Made by a program: the position numbers and the translations under genes
The notes under the pieces: generated by a model
Database searches by the model: none
Told to the model about the DNA's origin: nothing
Seen by the model: only the letters and a program-made list of their open reading frames with translations
Shown: positions 43,124 through 52,223 of the stretch, piece by piece
How the letters are laid out: the number at the start of each line of letters is the position of its first letter
How positions within the stretch are numbered: position 1 is the first letter of the stretch
Source: Roseiarcus sp963770035
Lineage (GTDB): Bacteria; Pseudomonadota; Alphaproteobacteria; Rhizobiales; Beijerinckiaceae
DNA: 64,000 bases
Direction: 5' to 3'
NCBI GenBank assembly: GCA_963770035.1
Contig: CAVYON010000056.1
Location: forward strand, 124,001 to 188,000

Positions 43124-45103
43124 TCACCCCGCGACCGCATCCATCGCGGGATGCGGCCGCGCTTGAGCGGCGGCGAGAAAGCCTGGAACGGCGCCGGCGA
43201 GCATGGGTTTGCCGAAGTAGAAGCCTTGCATCATCGCGCCGCCGAGTTCGCGGACGGCGTCCGCCTGCTCCTTGGTTTCCATGCCCTCGACGACGCACGC
43301 CAGTTTCAGGTTCTGGCAGAGGTCGATGATGGTCTTGACGATGTCGCGGCTGGCGCCTTGAGTCTCGATATCCTTGACGAAGCTGCGGTCGATCTTGATC
43401 TTGTCCAAGGGCAGACGATGGACGTAGCTCAGGCTGGAATAGCCGCTGCCGAAGTCGTCGAGCGAGATGTGGACCCCCAGCGACTTTAGCGCCCTCAGGC
43501 ATTCGTTTCCCTTGTCGAAATCGCGGATCAGGGCCGTCTCGGTGACCTCGAGATCAATCCGCTGGGGAACCACGCCGCTGTTTTCAATAATGGCGATGAT
43601 CTTCAGGATCGCTTCGGCCGAGCCGATGTCGCGCACTGAGAGATTGAAGGAGATCCGGATGTCGTCGGGCCAGGTCCGCACGCAGGCGAGCGCCTTGCGC
43701 AGCAGGATCTGAGTGAGTTTGCTGACGAAGTCGGTGCGTTCGGCGACCGGAATGAAAACGTCTGGAGGAATGGGGCCGAGTTTTGGGCTGTCCCAGCGCG
43801 CCAACGCTTCGAAGGCGACGACCTCGCAGCGCTCGACGTCGTAGATCGGTTGAAAGGCGATCGAAAGCTCCTGTTCCAGATCCGCGTTACGCAGGCAATT
43901 CTCGACCACCGCGAATTGGCGGATCTCAATTTCGTGTTCCTGAGAGAAGATCACCGATCGTCCGCGCGCATGTTGCTTGACGTGATAGAGCGCATAGTCG
44001 GCGCGTTCGAACAGCAGCTCCGCCGTCATCCCCGCCTCGGGATAAATGGCGAAGCCGATCGAGCAGGCGATCTGCACGGTGACGTTCGAGAGCAGGAACG
44101 GCGCCTCCAGGGCCGCGCAAATGCGCCTGCCGTAGACGTTGATCTGCTCTTCGGAAAGGTCGCCTTTGATGAGGACGCCGAATTCGTCGCCGCCCACGCG
44201 GGCGAGCGATACGCTCTCGTCGGAAATATCCTTCAACCGGCGCCCGGTCTCGACCAGGACCTGATCCCCGGTGACATGGCCATAGACGTCGTTCACCGAC
44301 TTGAAGCCGTCGAGATCGACGATGCCGACGACGAAGCGCTCGCCGTCCTTCGCGGCCAGGCTCAACAAGTCGTGCAGGTTGGTGAAAAACTGGCGCCGGT
44401 TCGGCAGATCGGTGAGGACGTCGAGATTGGCGAGGCGAAAGTTCTCCGCGGCCAGGCTGAGCGTCTGCAGATGTTTTTTGCCGAGTTCTTTCTGAAAATT
44501 GATCATATTGGCGAAATCGCGCGAATGCGTGAGGACAATGTAGACCATCGCCACCGAAACCAGCGCCCAATCCACCCCCATCGCGACGAAAGTCGGGCGT
44601 CCAAGCGACACCAAGAACGCCGCCGCGGGCGCAACCCCGACGATCGTCACGACGAGCGCGGCGGCCCGCACATGCATCAGGCAGAAGATGCAGCCGATCG
44701 AGGTGATCGCCAAGAAAAAGGCGATCTGTCCCTGGGCGTAGGCGTCGCCGTAGCGAATGAGGCAGGCCCCCCAGATCAGGAACAGGACGGTGGTGATTCC
44801 GGCCAGCACGACGGTGTTCTTGAGGCGGCGCACGACCTGGTCGGTGGTCAACTTCCGTTGTTTTGTCCACACCCACAGGGACAGTCGCACGACGCAAATG
44901 AGGCCGAGTAGCCCTGAACTGTAGAGTGTCAAAATTCGCGGGGACGTGCCGAAATGCGTGTAGGAAGTCGTGAAGACGTTGGTCACGAGCATGAAATAGA
45001 GCAGGGGCACTTGGCTGGTGAACATGCGCAACTGCGAGTGCGCCAGCTCCGGATTGTCGGCCGAAATCTGGAACAACGCTCTTATATTTCGCGCGGAAAC
45101 CAT
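43124..45103 (-). CDS. Membrane-bound GGDEF-EAL protein (cyclic di-GMP turnover)
   Basis: 659 residues from the ATG at 45103 (MVSARNIRALFQIS). About five to six N-terminal membrane helices are followed by a GGDEF domain with intact RVGGDEFGVLI, then an EAL domain with EALARW, DDFGSGYSSLSYVHRLPLDKIKIDRSFVKDI and ACVVEGMETKEQADAV. Both active sites look complete, so it could make and degrade cyclic di-GMP. No signal-specific periplasmic domain is visible. It stands alone. An upstream in-frame ATG would add 33 polar residues. Confidence 0.92.
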   Translation of the reverse strand: MVSARNIRALFQISADNPELAHSQLRMFTSQVPLLYFMLVTNVFTTSYTHFGTSPRILTLYSSGLLGLICVVRLSLWVWTKQRKLTTDQVVRRLKNTVVLAGITTVLFLIWGACLIRYGDAYAQGQIAFFLAITSIGCIFCLMHVRAAALVVTIVGVAPAAAFLVSLGRPTFVAMGVDWALVSVAMVYIVLTHSRDFANMINFQKELGKKHLQTLSLAAENFRLANLDVLTDLPNRRQFFTNLHDLLSLAAKDGERFVVGIVDLDGFKSVNDVYGHVTGDQVLVETGRRLKDISDESVSLARVGGDEFGVLIKGDLSEEQINVYGRRICAALEAPFLLSNVTVQIACSIGFAIYPEAGMTAELLFERADYALYHVKQHARGRSVIFSQEHEIEIRQFAVVENCLRNADLEQELSIAFQPIYDVERCEVVAFEALARWDSPKLGPIPPDVFIPVAERTDFVSKLTQILLRKALACVRTWPDDIRISFNLSVRDIGSAEAILKIIAIIENSGVVPQRIDLEVTETALIRDFDKGNECLRALKSLGVHISLDDFGSGYSSLSYVHRLPLDKIKIDRSFVKDIETQGASRDIVKTIIDLCQNLKLACVVEGMETKEQADAVRELGGAMMQGFYFGKPMLAGAVPGFLAAAQARPHPAMDAVAG

Positions 45104-46129
45104 TTTCGCGAACCTTCGCGCTCTGGAGGGGAAGGCCTTGGCGCGAGCCTCGATCGCTGGAGGCGCGCAAGCACATTGAGCCGGGCTCTCAGTCCCCGCC
45201 ATGAAAAGCGCGCGGGCCGAATGGCGAGTCGCAGGAAGGGCGCGCCGGATGTCGCGGCGGCTCGACAGAAAGCGTCATGCCCTCGACGTCGATCGAGGTT
45301 CGACGCCAAGCTGTCGCGTTCCAATCTGCCGGTGAGCCGTTAAGAAAATGTATTTGACCGCGATTCCTCCGATCCGCGCACAAGGGCGCCGGCCACCCGT
45401 CGGCAGACGCCTCGCTCCGTCGCGCCGGACGCGCTGGCGCCCCGTTCCCGTAACGCGCTGACGGACCGAGGATCTTCGACGTTCGACGACAAAGGCTTTG
45501 AGAAAAGAGAAGTCAATGATATGTTCTTTCCCATCAGCAGACAGGGCTGCGGCGCGCGGCGGGCGAGGACGGCATGGACGCGAGGCGAATCCCGTGGAAA
45601 GAAACGGAAGCCAATGGAAATGGCGCGACCGGGCCCTGCCTGTCGACACGGGAACGGGCGCGAGCCGGTGCAAATCCCGCCGTCTTGTCGTACCCGCGAA
45701 CGCGGCTATTCAGGGCGGCGGGGCTGTGAGCGGGGTAGTCCGCGTGGCGCGCAGGTCCGCGCTGACGCTCTGGATCCCCGCTTTCGCGGGGATGACAGAC
45801 GGGGATGACAGAAAGGGCCGCCGCGCGTCGCCGATGGCCGCCGCCGTCGAACGTCTCGCGGGCAAATTATTTCCCCTTCTTCCGCCCGTAACCCCTTGAT
45901 AAGTCCCGATCCGCGGAAATTTTTTGCAACTTTTTGAAGCCCATGGAAATTTTTGGCAGGCGTTTTGGAAGGAAATTGAATCCCGTGGAAAGAAACGGAA
46001 GCCCATGGAAATGGCGCGGCCGGGCCGCCCTCCCCCTGTCATCGATATGGGAACCGGCGCAAGCCGTCGTAAAGCTCAATGTGTTGTCATGCCCGCATTC
46101 GCGTAGCGGACGGGGGCTGACGAACGGAT
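45104..46129. repeat. Long gap with a duplicated purine-rich block
   Basis: About 1 kb with no supported gene. A 49-bp block starting GAATCCCGTGGAAAGAAACG occurs at 45587-45635 and 45978-46026 with about two mismatches. Looser similarity extends about 80 bp beyond it. Related CCCATGGAAAT pieces occur at 45940-45950. GGATCCCCGCTTTCGCGGGGATGAC at 45772 is a short hairpin of an interspersed kind. The gap runs up to the GTG of lpd. Confidence 0.65.
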
Positions 46130-47536
46130 GTGAATGACGAGGCGTACTTGAACGAGCTCAGTTGCAAGGTCCTGATCATCGGCGGCGGCCCCGGCGGCTA
46201 TGTCGCAGCGATCCGCGCCGGCGAACTCGGGCTAGACGCCGTGCTCGTCGAGGAGGGCCGGTTCGGCGGAACCTGCCTGCATGTCGGCTGCATCCCATCC
46301 AAGGCGCTGATCCATGCCGCCGAGGCGGTCCATGCGCTGGTTCAGCCGAATGCGCTCAACGCCATCGGCGTCACGCTTGCCCCGCCCACTCTCGACTACC
46401 CCAAGACGGTGGCTTGGAAGAACGCCATCGTCTCGCGCCTCTCGACCGGAGTCGGGGCGCTACTGACCAAGGCCGGGGTGCGCACCATCCGCGGCCGCGC
46501 CACGATCGTCGACGGCAAGAGCGCAATCGCGCAGTCCGACACCGGCGACCAGCGGATCGCCTGCGAACATCTCGTCATCGCCAGCGGTTCCGAGCCGATG
46601 GCGCTGGCCGGGCTGCCGTTTGGCGGCGAGGTCGTATCCTCCACCGGAGCGTTGGCGCTAACTCGCGTGCCGGAGCGGCTCGCCGTCATCGGCGCAGGCT
46701 ATATCGGCATGGAACTCGGCACGGCCTTCGCCAAGCTTGGGGCGAAAGTCACGCTCATCGAGGCGCTGCCAAAGATCCTGCCGCTCTACGACGAGGAATT
46801 GACCCTGCCGGTCGCCCGCCGCGCCGCCGACCTCGGCATCGACCTGATGCTCGGCGCGCGGGCGAGCGGTTATGACAGGGGCGCGCTCGGCGTGACCGAC
46901 GCCGACGGCGAGGAGACGTCGGTCGAAGCGGACTCAGTTTTGGTCGCCGTCGGCCGGCGGCCGCGCACGCAAGGCTTTGGCCTCGAGCGGCTCGACCTGA
47001 CCATGGCCGGGCCGTTTGTGCGGATCGACGACCGCTCAGCCACCTCGATGCGCAACGTCTGGGCGGTCGGCGACGTGACCGGCGAGCCGATGCTGGCCCA
47101 CCGCGCCATGGCGCAGGGCGAGATGGTGGCGGAGATCATCGCCGGCAAGCGGCGCGCCTTCGACCACCGAGCGATCGCCTCGGTCTGCTTCACCGACCCC
47201 GAGATCGTCGCGGTCGGCCTATCGCCCGATGCGGCGCGGGTGGCCCATGACGACATCCTGACCGGCCTTTTCCCGTTCCGCGCCAATGGAAGGGCGATGA
47301 CGCGCCAGGACGACGAGGGATTCGTGCGCGTGACCGCGCGCAAGGACAACCACGTCGTGCTCGGCATCCACGCGGTCGGCGCCGGCGTCTCGGAGCTGTC
47401 CTCGGCGTTCGCGCTCGCCATCGAGATGGGGGCCCGACTCGAGGACGTGGCCGGCACGATCCACGCCCATCCGACCCAGGGCGAGGCCTTTCACGAGGCG
47501 GCGCTGAAAGCGCTCGGCATGCCGTTGCACATCTGA
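46130..47536 (+). CDS. lpd: Dihydrolipoyl dehydrogenase
   Basis: 468 residues, GTG start. FAD motif LIIGGGPGGYVAAIRAGELG, redox-active disulfide GGTCLHVGCIPSKA (C49, C54), NAD motif VIGAGYIGMELGTAFAKLG and the C-terminal HAHPTQGEAFHEAAL with the catalytic His-Glu pair. It reoxidises lipoyl groups of 2-oxoacid dehydrogenases. No E1/E2 genes are adjacent, so which complex it serves is unknown. Position after a long repeat-filled leader implies its own promoter. Confidence 0.95.
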   Translation: MNDEAYLNELSCKVLIIGGGPGGYVAAIRAGELGLDAVLVEEGRFGGTCLHVGCIPSKALIHAAEAVHALVQPNALNAIGVTLAPPTLDYPKTVAWKNAIVSRLSTGVGALLTKAGVRTIRGRATIVDGKSAIAQSDTGDQRIACEHLVIASGSEPMALAGLPFGGEVVSSTGALALTRVPERLAVIGAGYIGMELGTAFAKLGAKVTLIEALPKILPLYDEELTLPVARRAADLGIDLMLGARASGYDRGALGVTDADGEETSVEADSVLVAVGRRPRTQGFGLERLDLTMAGPFVRIDDRSATSMRNVWAVGDVTGEPMLAHRAMAQGEMVAEIIAGKRRAFDHRAIASVCFTDPEIVAVGLSPDAARVAHDDILTGLFPFRANGRAMTRQDDEGFVRVTARKDNHVVLGIHAVGAGVSELSSAFALAIEMGARLEDVAGTIHAHPTQGEAFHEAALKALGMPLHI

Positions 47537-47576
47537 TGGAGGCGCGCCTGTCGGCAGGTTTCTTTGCCGGGCATTT

Positions 47577-47637
47577 GTAGGCGCGCCCTGCAGGCGCGAT
47601 CGTTGATCGCGCCGCCGCGCTCAGCGAGCGCGGCTAC
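47577..47637. repeat. Pair of opposed REP-like GTAG hairpins
   Basis: GTAG-GCGCGCCCTGCAGGCGCG at 47577-47598 and, inverted, CCGCGCTCAGCGAGCGCGG-CTAC at 47616-47637. They are head to head in the gap between the convergent lpd and cupin genes, like a BIME. Confidence 0.65.
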
Positions 47638-47657
47638 AGTCGCTCCCCGCGCCTGAC

Positions 47658-48185
47658 TCAGGGGCTGAGCAACTCCGTGCGGTACTTCGGTGCGAGCGCA
47701 GCGATCTTCGCGATCCGCGCCTTCATCTGCGCCGGGTCCAGGCGGGGCGGCGGCGAGGCGCCACTTTCCAGCGGATCGCCGACTTCGACAAAGAAGGCGT
47801 CGAGGCCGGCCGGAACGCTCAGGCACAGCATCCGCGCCGGCGCTCCGGACAGGTTCTTGAACCCGTGCGGCGCGTTGGCCGGGATGTTTATCGTCGACCC
47901 GGCGCGCACGGTCATCGCTTCGCCGCGAAACGCAAACTGAAGCTCGCCTTCGAGTAGCGTGAAACTCTCCTCGTAGTCGTGCCGATGCGGCGGCGGCCCG
48001 CCGCCGCCGGGCACGGACATGTCGATCAGGCAATAGGCTCCCGCCGTGTCGGCGCCGGAGACGAGGATGCTGTAGGTGTCGCCGACCAGCGCGACATGGC
48101 GGACGCCCGGACTGTCGCGGCCGGCGACCGTCAGCTTGCGGGCAGGATCGTCGGCCGGGAGGGCGGAGCTGGCGGCGTCGGTCAT
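47658..48185 (-). CDS. Cupin domain protein
   Basis: 175 residues. The double-stranded beta-helix carries the metal-binding motif PPPHRHDYEESFTLLEGELQFAFRG and a second motif NIPANAPHGFKN. The N-terminal part (GDTYSILVSGADTAGAYCLIDMSVPGGGG) is typical of small quercetinase/cupin_2 proteins. The substrate is unknown. It is transcribed convergently with lpd, and divergently from the CxxCH protein gene with a gap of about 250 bp. Confidence 0.88.
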   Translation of the reverse strand: MTDAASSALPADDPARKLTVAGRDSPGVRHVALVGDTYSILVSGADTAGAYCLIDMSVPGGGGPPPHRHDYEESFTLLEGELQFAFRGEAMTVRAGSTINIPANAPHGFKNLSGAPARMLCLSVPAGLDAFFVEVGDPLESGASPPPRLDPAQMKARIAKIAALAPKYRTELLSP

Positions 48186-48432
48186 GGCGATGTCTCTCCT
48201 CGAGGGAGCCGAATTCGCTGCTGTTATCGTGGCGTTCCTGAGGCTGGAGGCCGAAAGGCGGGAGGCCGCGCCGAGATGTGAGGCCTGTCACATCATCCCG
48301 ATTGGCGCTTGTGCCATGAGATGCGCCAGGTCGCGAGAGGCCTGGCGGGATAGGCTTTGAGGGCGCCGCAACGGAATGAGGGCGGCGCCGTCGAAATCGT
48401 CGGTTCGTATCAAGCGCGCGAAGGAGGCGTCG

Positions 48433-49605
48433 ATGCATTTCGTTTCGAAATTGGCTGTGGCCTGTTCCGCCTTGGCTTTGCTGTCAACGCAAGCCCCTGC
48501 GCAATCCGATCCCGATCCCGCCCTCAACAACCCCGACAAGCTCGCCTGGGATCTGTTCATCCAGGTCAATAGCAGGGCCGGCGGGACAAACTCCGTCTTC
48601 GAAACCTTCGCCAGCGACACCGACACGTTCAAGCCGAACCCGCAATACCCGACCGGGCCAACCGTCGTCTCGCTGCGCGCTCCGATCCTGCCCGCGATCG
48701 AGCGCGAAGCGGCCCTGGCGGAAGGCGCCGTCTTGCCGGCGCTTCCTCCGGACACGACCAAGACGTCGGAGGAGACCCGGCACAACCGGCCGGTGTTCGA
48801 CTTCATCGTCCAGAACAATCTTTACAAGCTTTCCGGGCTGAAGGCGGCGGTCGGCAAGGCGCTGTCGTTCCCGATCGACTCGCTCGAGGTCAAGGCGAAC
48901 TGGATACCGCTCGATCAGGTCCCTGCCTGGACCAACAATCAGGTCTCGGTCGCGCAGGCTTCTCAGTACTTTCACATCAACGCAGACGGCCGCGGCGCCA
49001 AGTTCGCTCTGGTGTCGATGCACGTGATCAGCAAGCAAGTGCCGAACTGGACCTGGGCGACGTTCGAGAGCCGGTTCAACCCCGGACGCTGCGATATCGT
49101 CGGCTGCCGCGACACGTTCGGCGCAAAGGACCAGAACGTCGCGCCACTAAAGCGTCAAGGTCAACAATATCCCGATTGCGTCAAGACCTCGGACCTGAGC
49201 GCGATGTTGGGCAAGGCGGACATCGAGCCTGCGTACGTCAATTATTGTCTGAAGGGCTCGCAAGCCGATTTCGTCGACAACGCCGGCCTCGCGATCCGGC
49301 TTGGCAACTCTGTAACAGAATCGGGCTTCGTACCATCGTCGTCGTGCATGACTTGTCACAGCCGCGCCTCGTTCGACAACAGCGGCCAAGCGCGTCCGAG
49401 CGCCGGTTTTCTTGGCTCAAAGGGGCCGATCGGCGCACTGGATGCGTCATGGTACTGGACCTTCAACGCCCAGCCGCCGATCTTTCAGGGTACGCCGGGT
49501 TTGAAGCGCACATTTACGCCGACGGATTTCGTCTGGTCCATCCCGTTCTGCGCAATCGACGACTCGACCGATCCGCCCAAGGAATCGGACTGCAGCGGGA
49601 AGTGA
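48433..49605 (+). CDS. Secreted protein with one CxxCH heme-type motif
   Basis: 390 residues from the ATG at 48433, with AAGGAGG 5 nt upstream. The signal peptide MHFVSKLAVACSALALLSTQAPAQ is followed by a long domain (ALNNPDKLAWDLFIQVNSRAGG...HNRPVFDFIVQNNLYKLSGL). Near the C-terminus SSSCMTCHSRASF is a c-type heme attachment motif. Other cysteines are in GRCDIVGCRDTFG and NYCLKGSQ. I read it as a periplasmic cytochrome c-like protein of unknown function. The protease gene begins 18 bp downstream, so they are likely co-transcribed. Confidence 0.75.
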   Translation: MHFVSKLAVACSALALLSTQAPAQSDPDPALNNPDKLAWDLFIQVNSRAGGTNSVFETFASDTDTFKPNPQYPTGPTVVSLRAPILPAIEREAALAEGAVLPALPPDTTKTSEETRHNRPVFDFIVQNNLYKLSGLKAAVGKALSFPIDSLEVKANWIPLDQVPAWTNNQVSVAQASQYFHINADGRGAKFALVSMHVISKQVPNWTWATFESRFNPGRCDIVGCRDTFGAKDQNVAPLKRQGQQYPDCVKTSDLSAMLGKADIEPAYVNYCLKGSQADFVDNAGLAIRLGNSVTESGFVPSSSCMTCHSRASFDNSGQARPSAGFLGSKGPIGALDASWYWTFNAQPPIFQGTPGLKRTFTPTDFVWSIPFCAIDDSTDPPKESDCSGK

Positions 49606-49623
49606 GTCGCTCTCCTTCGAGCC

Positions 49624-51169
49624 ATGTCGCCATCGCCGACAGCGCGCGCGGCGAACCGCCTGGCGCGCGTTGGATCGGCGATCTCGATCCCGAACTCGAC
49701 GCTCGCGCTGACCCTGCACTTCCGGCGGCGCTCTCCGGCGCCTCGGCCCGGCACGGCCAAGGACCTTGCCCGGTTCAAGCGCCGCATGTCCAGGGCGGCG
49801 CTCGAACACCAGCGCCGGAGGACGCATGCGCGCGCAGCGGCGCGGATCGGCAATTTTCTGCGCGCTAAGGGCGTCACGGTGCGCTCGATCGACTTCGCCA
49901 GCCGGCGCATGCAGATCGAGGCGCCCGCGCACGTGCTGACGGATCTCTTCCGTGCGCAGGTGAAGATTTATACCGACGGCGTCCGCCGGTTTCCGGCGCG
50001 CACGGGCACGCTGCACGCGCCGCGTCCTATCGCGCCCTGGACGCGCGCGATCATCGGCTTCGATCAAAGACCCTTGCCGGCGCGGGCGGCCGTCGCCTCA
50101 GGCGACGCAGCCGGCGCGCTTTGGCCGCGAGACGTCGCCGCGCTTTACGGCGTCCCGCTTGACCGTGACGTTTCGAATGTGTGCGTGGGCGTGGTCGCGC
50201 TGGGCGGCGGCTACACGTCGGACGACCTGAAGGCCGCTTTCGCGCCCGTCGGACGCGATCCGCCGCCGATTATCGAAGTCTCGGTCGGAGGGACGGTCAA
50301 CAACTTCGGCGAAGATGACCGCCTCGACCAGGAGCTCGCGCTCGATCTGCAAGTCATCGCGACCCTGTTGCCGGGCGCGCGGATCGTCGTCTACTTCGGC
50401 TCCGCAAACCAGCAGGGACTGGCCGACGCCCTCGACAAGGCCGTGCATGATTCGGTCAACGCCCCGCACGTGATTTCCTTGAGCTGGGGGGTGACGGAAG
50501 CGCATTGGACCGGCCCGCGCCGGGAAGCCGTCAACGCAACGCTTTGCGATGCGGCTCGCCTGCGCGTCGCGGTGGTTGCAGCCAGCGGCGATAGTCTGGC
50601 GACCTGCGCGGAGCCCGACCGCAAAGCGCATGTCTGGTTCCCTGCGTCGAGCCCCTATGTTCTCGGTTGCGGCGGCACGACCGTTCGAACTCACGGCCGG
50701 CGCGATCGCTGAGGAACTCGTGTGGAAATCCGGTTCGGCGGGCACGGGCGGAGGCGTCAGCGATTTTTTTCCGGTCGCCGCCTTCCAGGCCCACGCCCAG
50801 GTGCCCGGCTCGGTCAACAATGGCCATGCCGGGCGCGGCGTGCCCGATGTGGCCGCGATGGCGGCCGAACAGCCCGGATACCGCATCGTCGTCGGCGGCG
50901 AGTCCCTGGCTCTGGGCGGCACCAGCGCCGGCACGCCGCTGTGGGCGGCGATGATCGCGATCGCCGACGCCTCACGCGCAACGCCGCTGGGCCTCGTCGC
51001 GCCATTCCTTTATGCAGCGACCGATGCGATGCGGCCGATAACGCTGGGCGACAACAAGGCGGACGGCGTTGGCTATTCCGCCAGCGCAAGCTGGAACGCC
51101 TGCACCGGGCTCGGCGTCCCGATCGGGGCGCGGCTGATCGAGAGCCTCGCGGCCGCGTCATCCCGGTAA
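49624..51169 (+). pseudogene. Kumamolisin-type S53 serine-carboxyl protease, one-base frameshift
   Basis: The first frame holds the pro-kumamolisin activation domain (FLRAKGVTVRSIDFASRRMQIEAPAHVLTDLFRAQV) and the catalytic Glu/Asp segment EDDRLDQELALDLQV. It breaks after LGCGGTTV near 50684. The second frame continues ELTAGAIAEELVWKSGSAGTGGGVSDFFPVAAFQ with PDVAAMA and the serine motif GGTSAGTPLWAAM to a stop at 51169. One base must be removed to join them (total 1546 nt). The joined protein of about 514 residues would be complete. There is no obvious signal peptide. The alternative is an assembly error. Confidence 0.8.
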
Positions 51170-51464
51170 AGTCTGTCGATCAAGCGGCCTCGGCGCGTCG
51201 GCGCCGGAGACGAGGATGCTGTCCACGTCTCCGATCGGCGACAGTCGCCGGCTCCTCCGCGAGGCGGCGAAAGCCGCCAGACTGGCGCGACCTCAGCCGT
51301 TTGACGCGTATCAAGTGAGCGCCCGAACGCAGGGCGTATGGCTTGCAAGCGGGCTTCGCGCGGAACGACCGCGGGGTTCACCAGGCTTCCGCTCAGCGGC
51401 GTGCTCGCCATTCACACTGGCGGCATCGATCGCGGCCGCGGGCGTCGAAGTCGCGCGAGGAGCT

Positions 51465-52016
51465 ATGTCCATGTCGAATTCGGCGAGTTCTGCGTCGGTC
51501 ACAGGGCGCGCAGGCGGAATGCGTCCGACCGTGCCGTTGCGCGTCTGGGCCACGCCGTTGACCATAGCCGCCTTCTTCCTGATGGCGGCGACCGGCGTTC
51601 TGATGTTTTTCGGCTGGCGCCGGGGGCTGACCAGCGAAGTGCACGAGTGGTTCTCGTGGCTTTTTCTCGCCGGCGCCTTCGGTCATATCGTCGCCAACAT
51701 CCGTCCCTTCACGAGCCACCTCAAATCCCGCTGGGGGAGGATCAGCATCGCAGCGTCCGTCGTCCTGCTGACCGTATGCGTTCTGCCGTTCGGAATCAGA
51801 ACCGGTCATCAGTTGCGCGGCCTTGTCGAGCAGTCGGTGCGCGACGCCCCGCTTTCAACCCTGGCCAGTCTGGCGAACCTCGCCCCCGATGACCTGCAGA
51901 ACCGGTTGAAGGCGCACGGAATTTCAGCGACGATGCAGCAATCCGTTCGCCAACTGTCAGATCAAAACCGCTACGATGAGAACCGGTTGCTCGCGATCGT
52001 TTTCATGAACGAGTGA
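51465..52016 (+). CDS. DUF4405 membrane protein
   Basis: 183 residues from the ATG at 51465 (MSMSNSASS), with AGGAG upstream. Helices LTIAAFFLMAATGVLMFFGW, WFSWLFLAGAFGHIVANIRPF and ISIAASVVLLTVCVLPFGI, with histidines in VHEWFSW and GHIVANIRPF spaced as for heme ligands in the DUF4405/cytochrome b561-like group. The C-terminal part (SLANLAPDDLQNRLKAHGIS) resembles a periplasmic helix-hairpin segment. Role unknown. Possibly electron transfer with the CxxCH protein upstream. Confidence 0.75.
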   Translation: MSMSNSASSASVTGRAGGMRPTVPLRVWATPLTIAAFFLMAATGVLMFFGWRRGLTSEVHEWFSWLFLAGAFGHIVANIRPFTSHLKSRWGRISIAASVVLLTVCVLPFGIRTGHQLRGLVEQSVRDAPLSTLASLANLAPDDLQNRLKAHGISATMQQSVRQLSDQNRYDENRLLAIVFMNE

Positions 52017-52223
52017 GCGAGGTTTGCGACGATCTCCGTCTTGAATCGGATTCGCGAGGAATTGAGGGCCACCTTTGTCTGAAGCGGTGACCCCCTCACC
52101 CCTGCCCCTCTCCCGTCAGGCCCTTTGGGAGAGGGATCGAGCGCGCCGGCGGCCTTCATTCGCAGCGCTCCGGAGACGGCGACGGTCCTCAAGCGCGGCG
52201 GCGCCTCTACGTTTTGACGGAGG

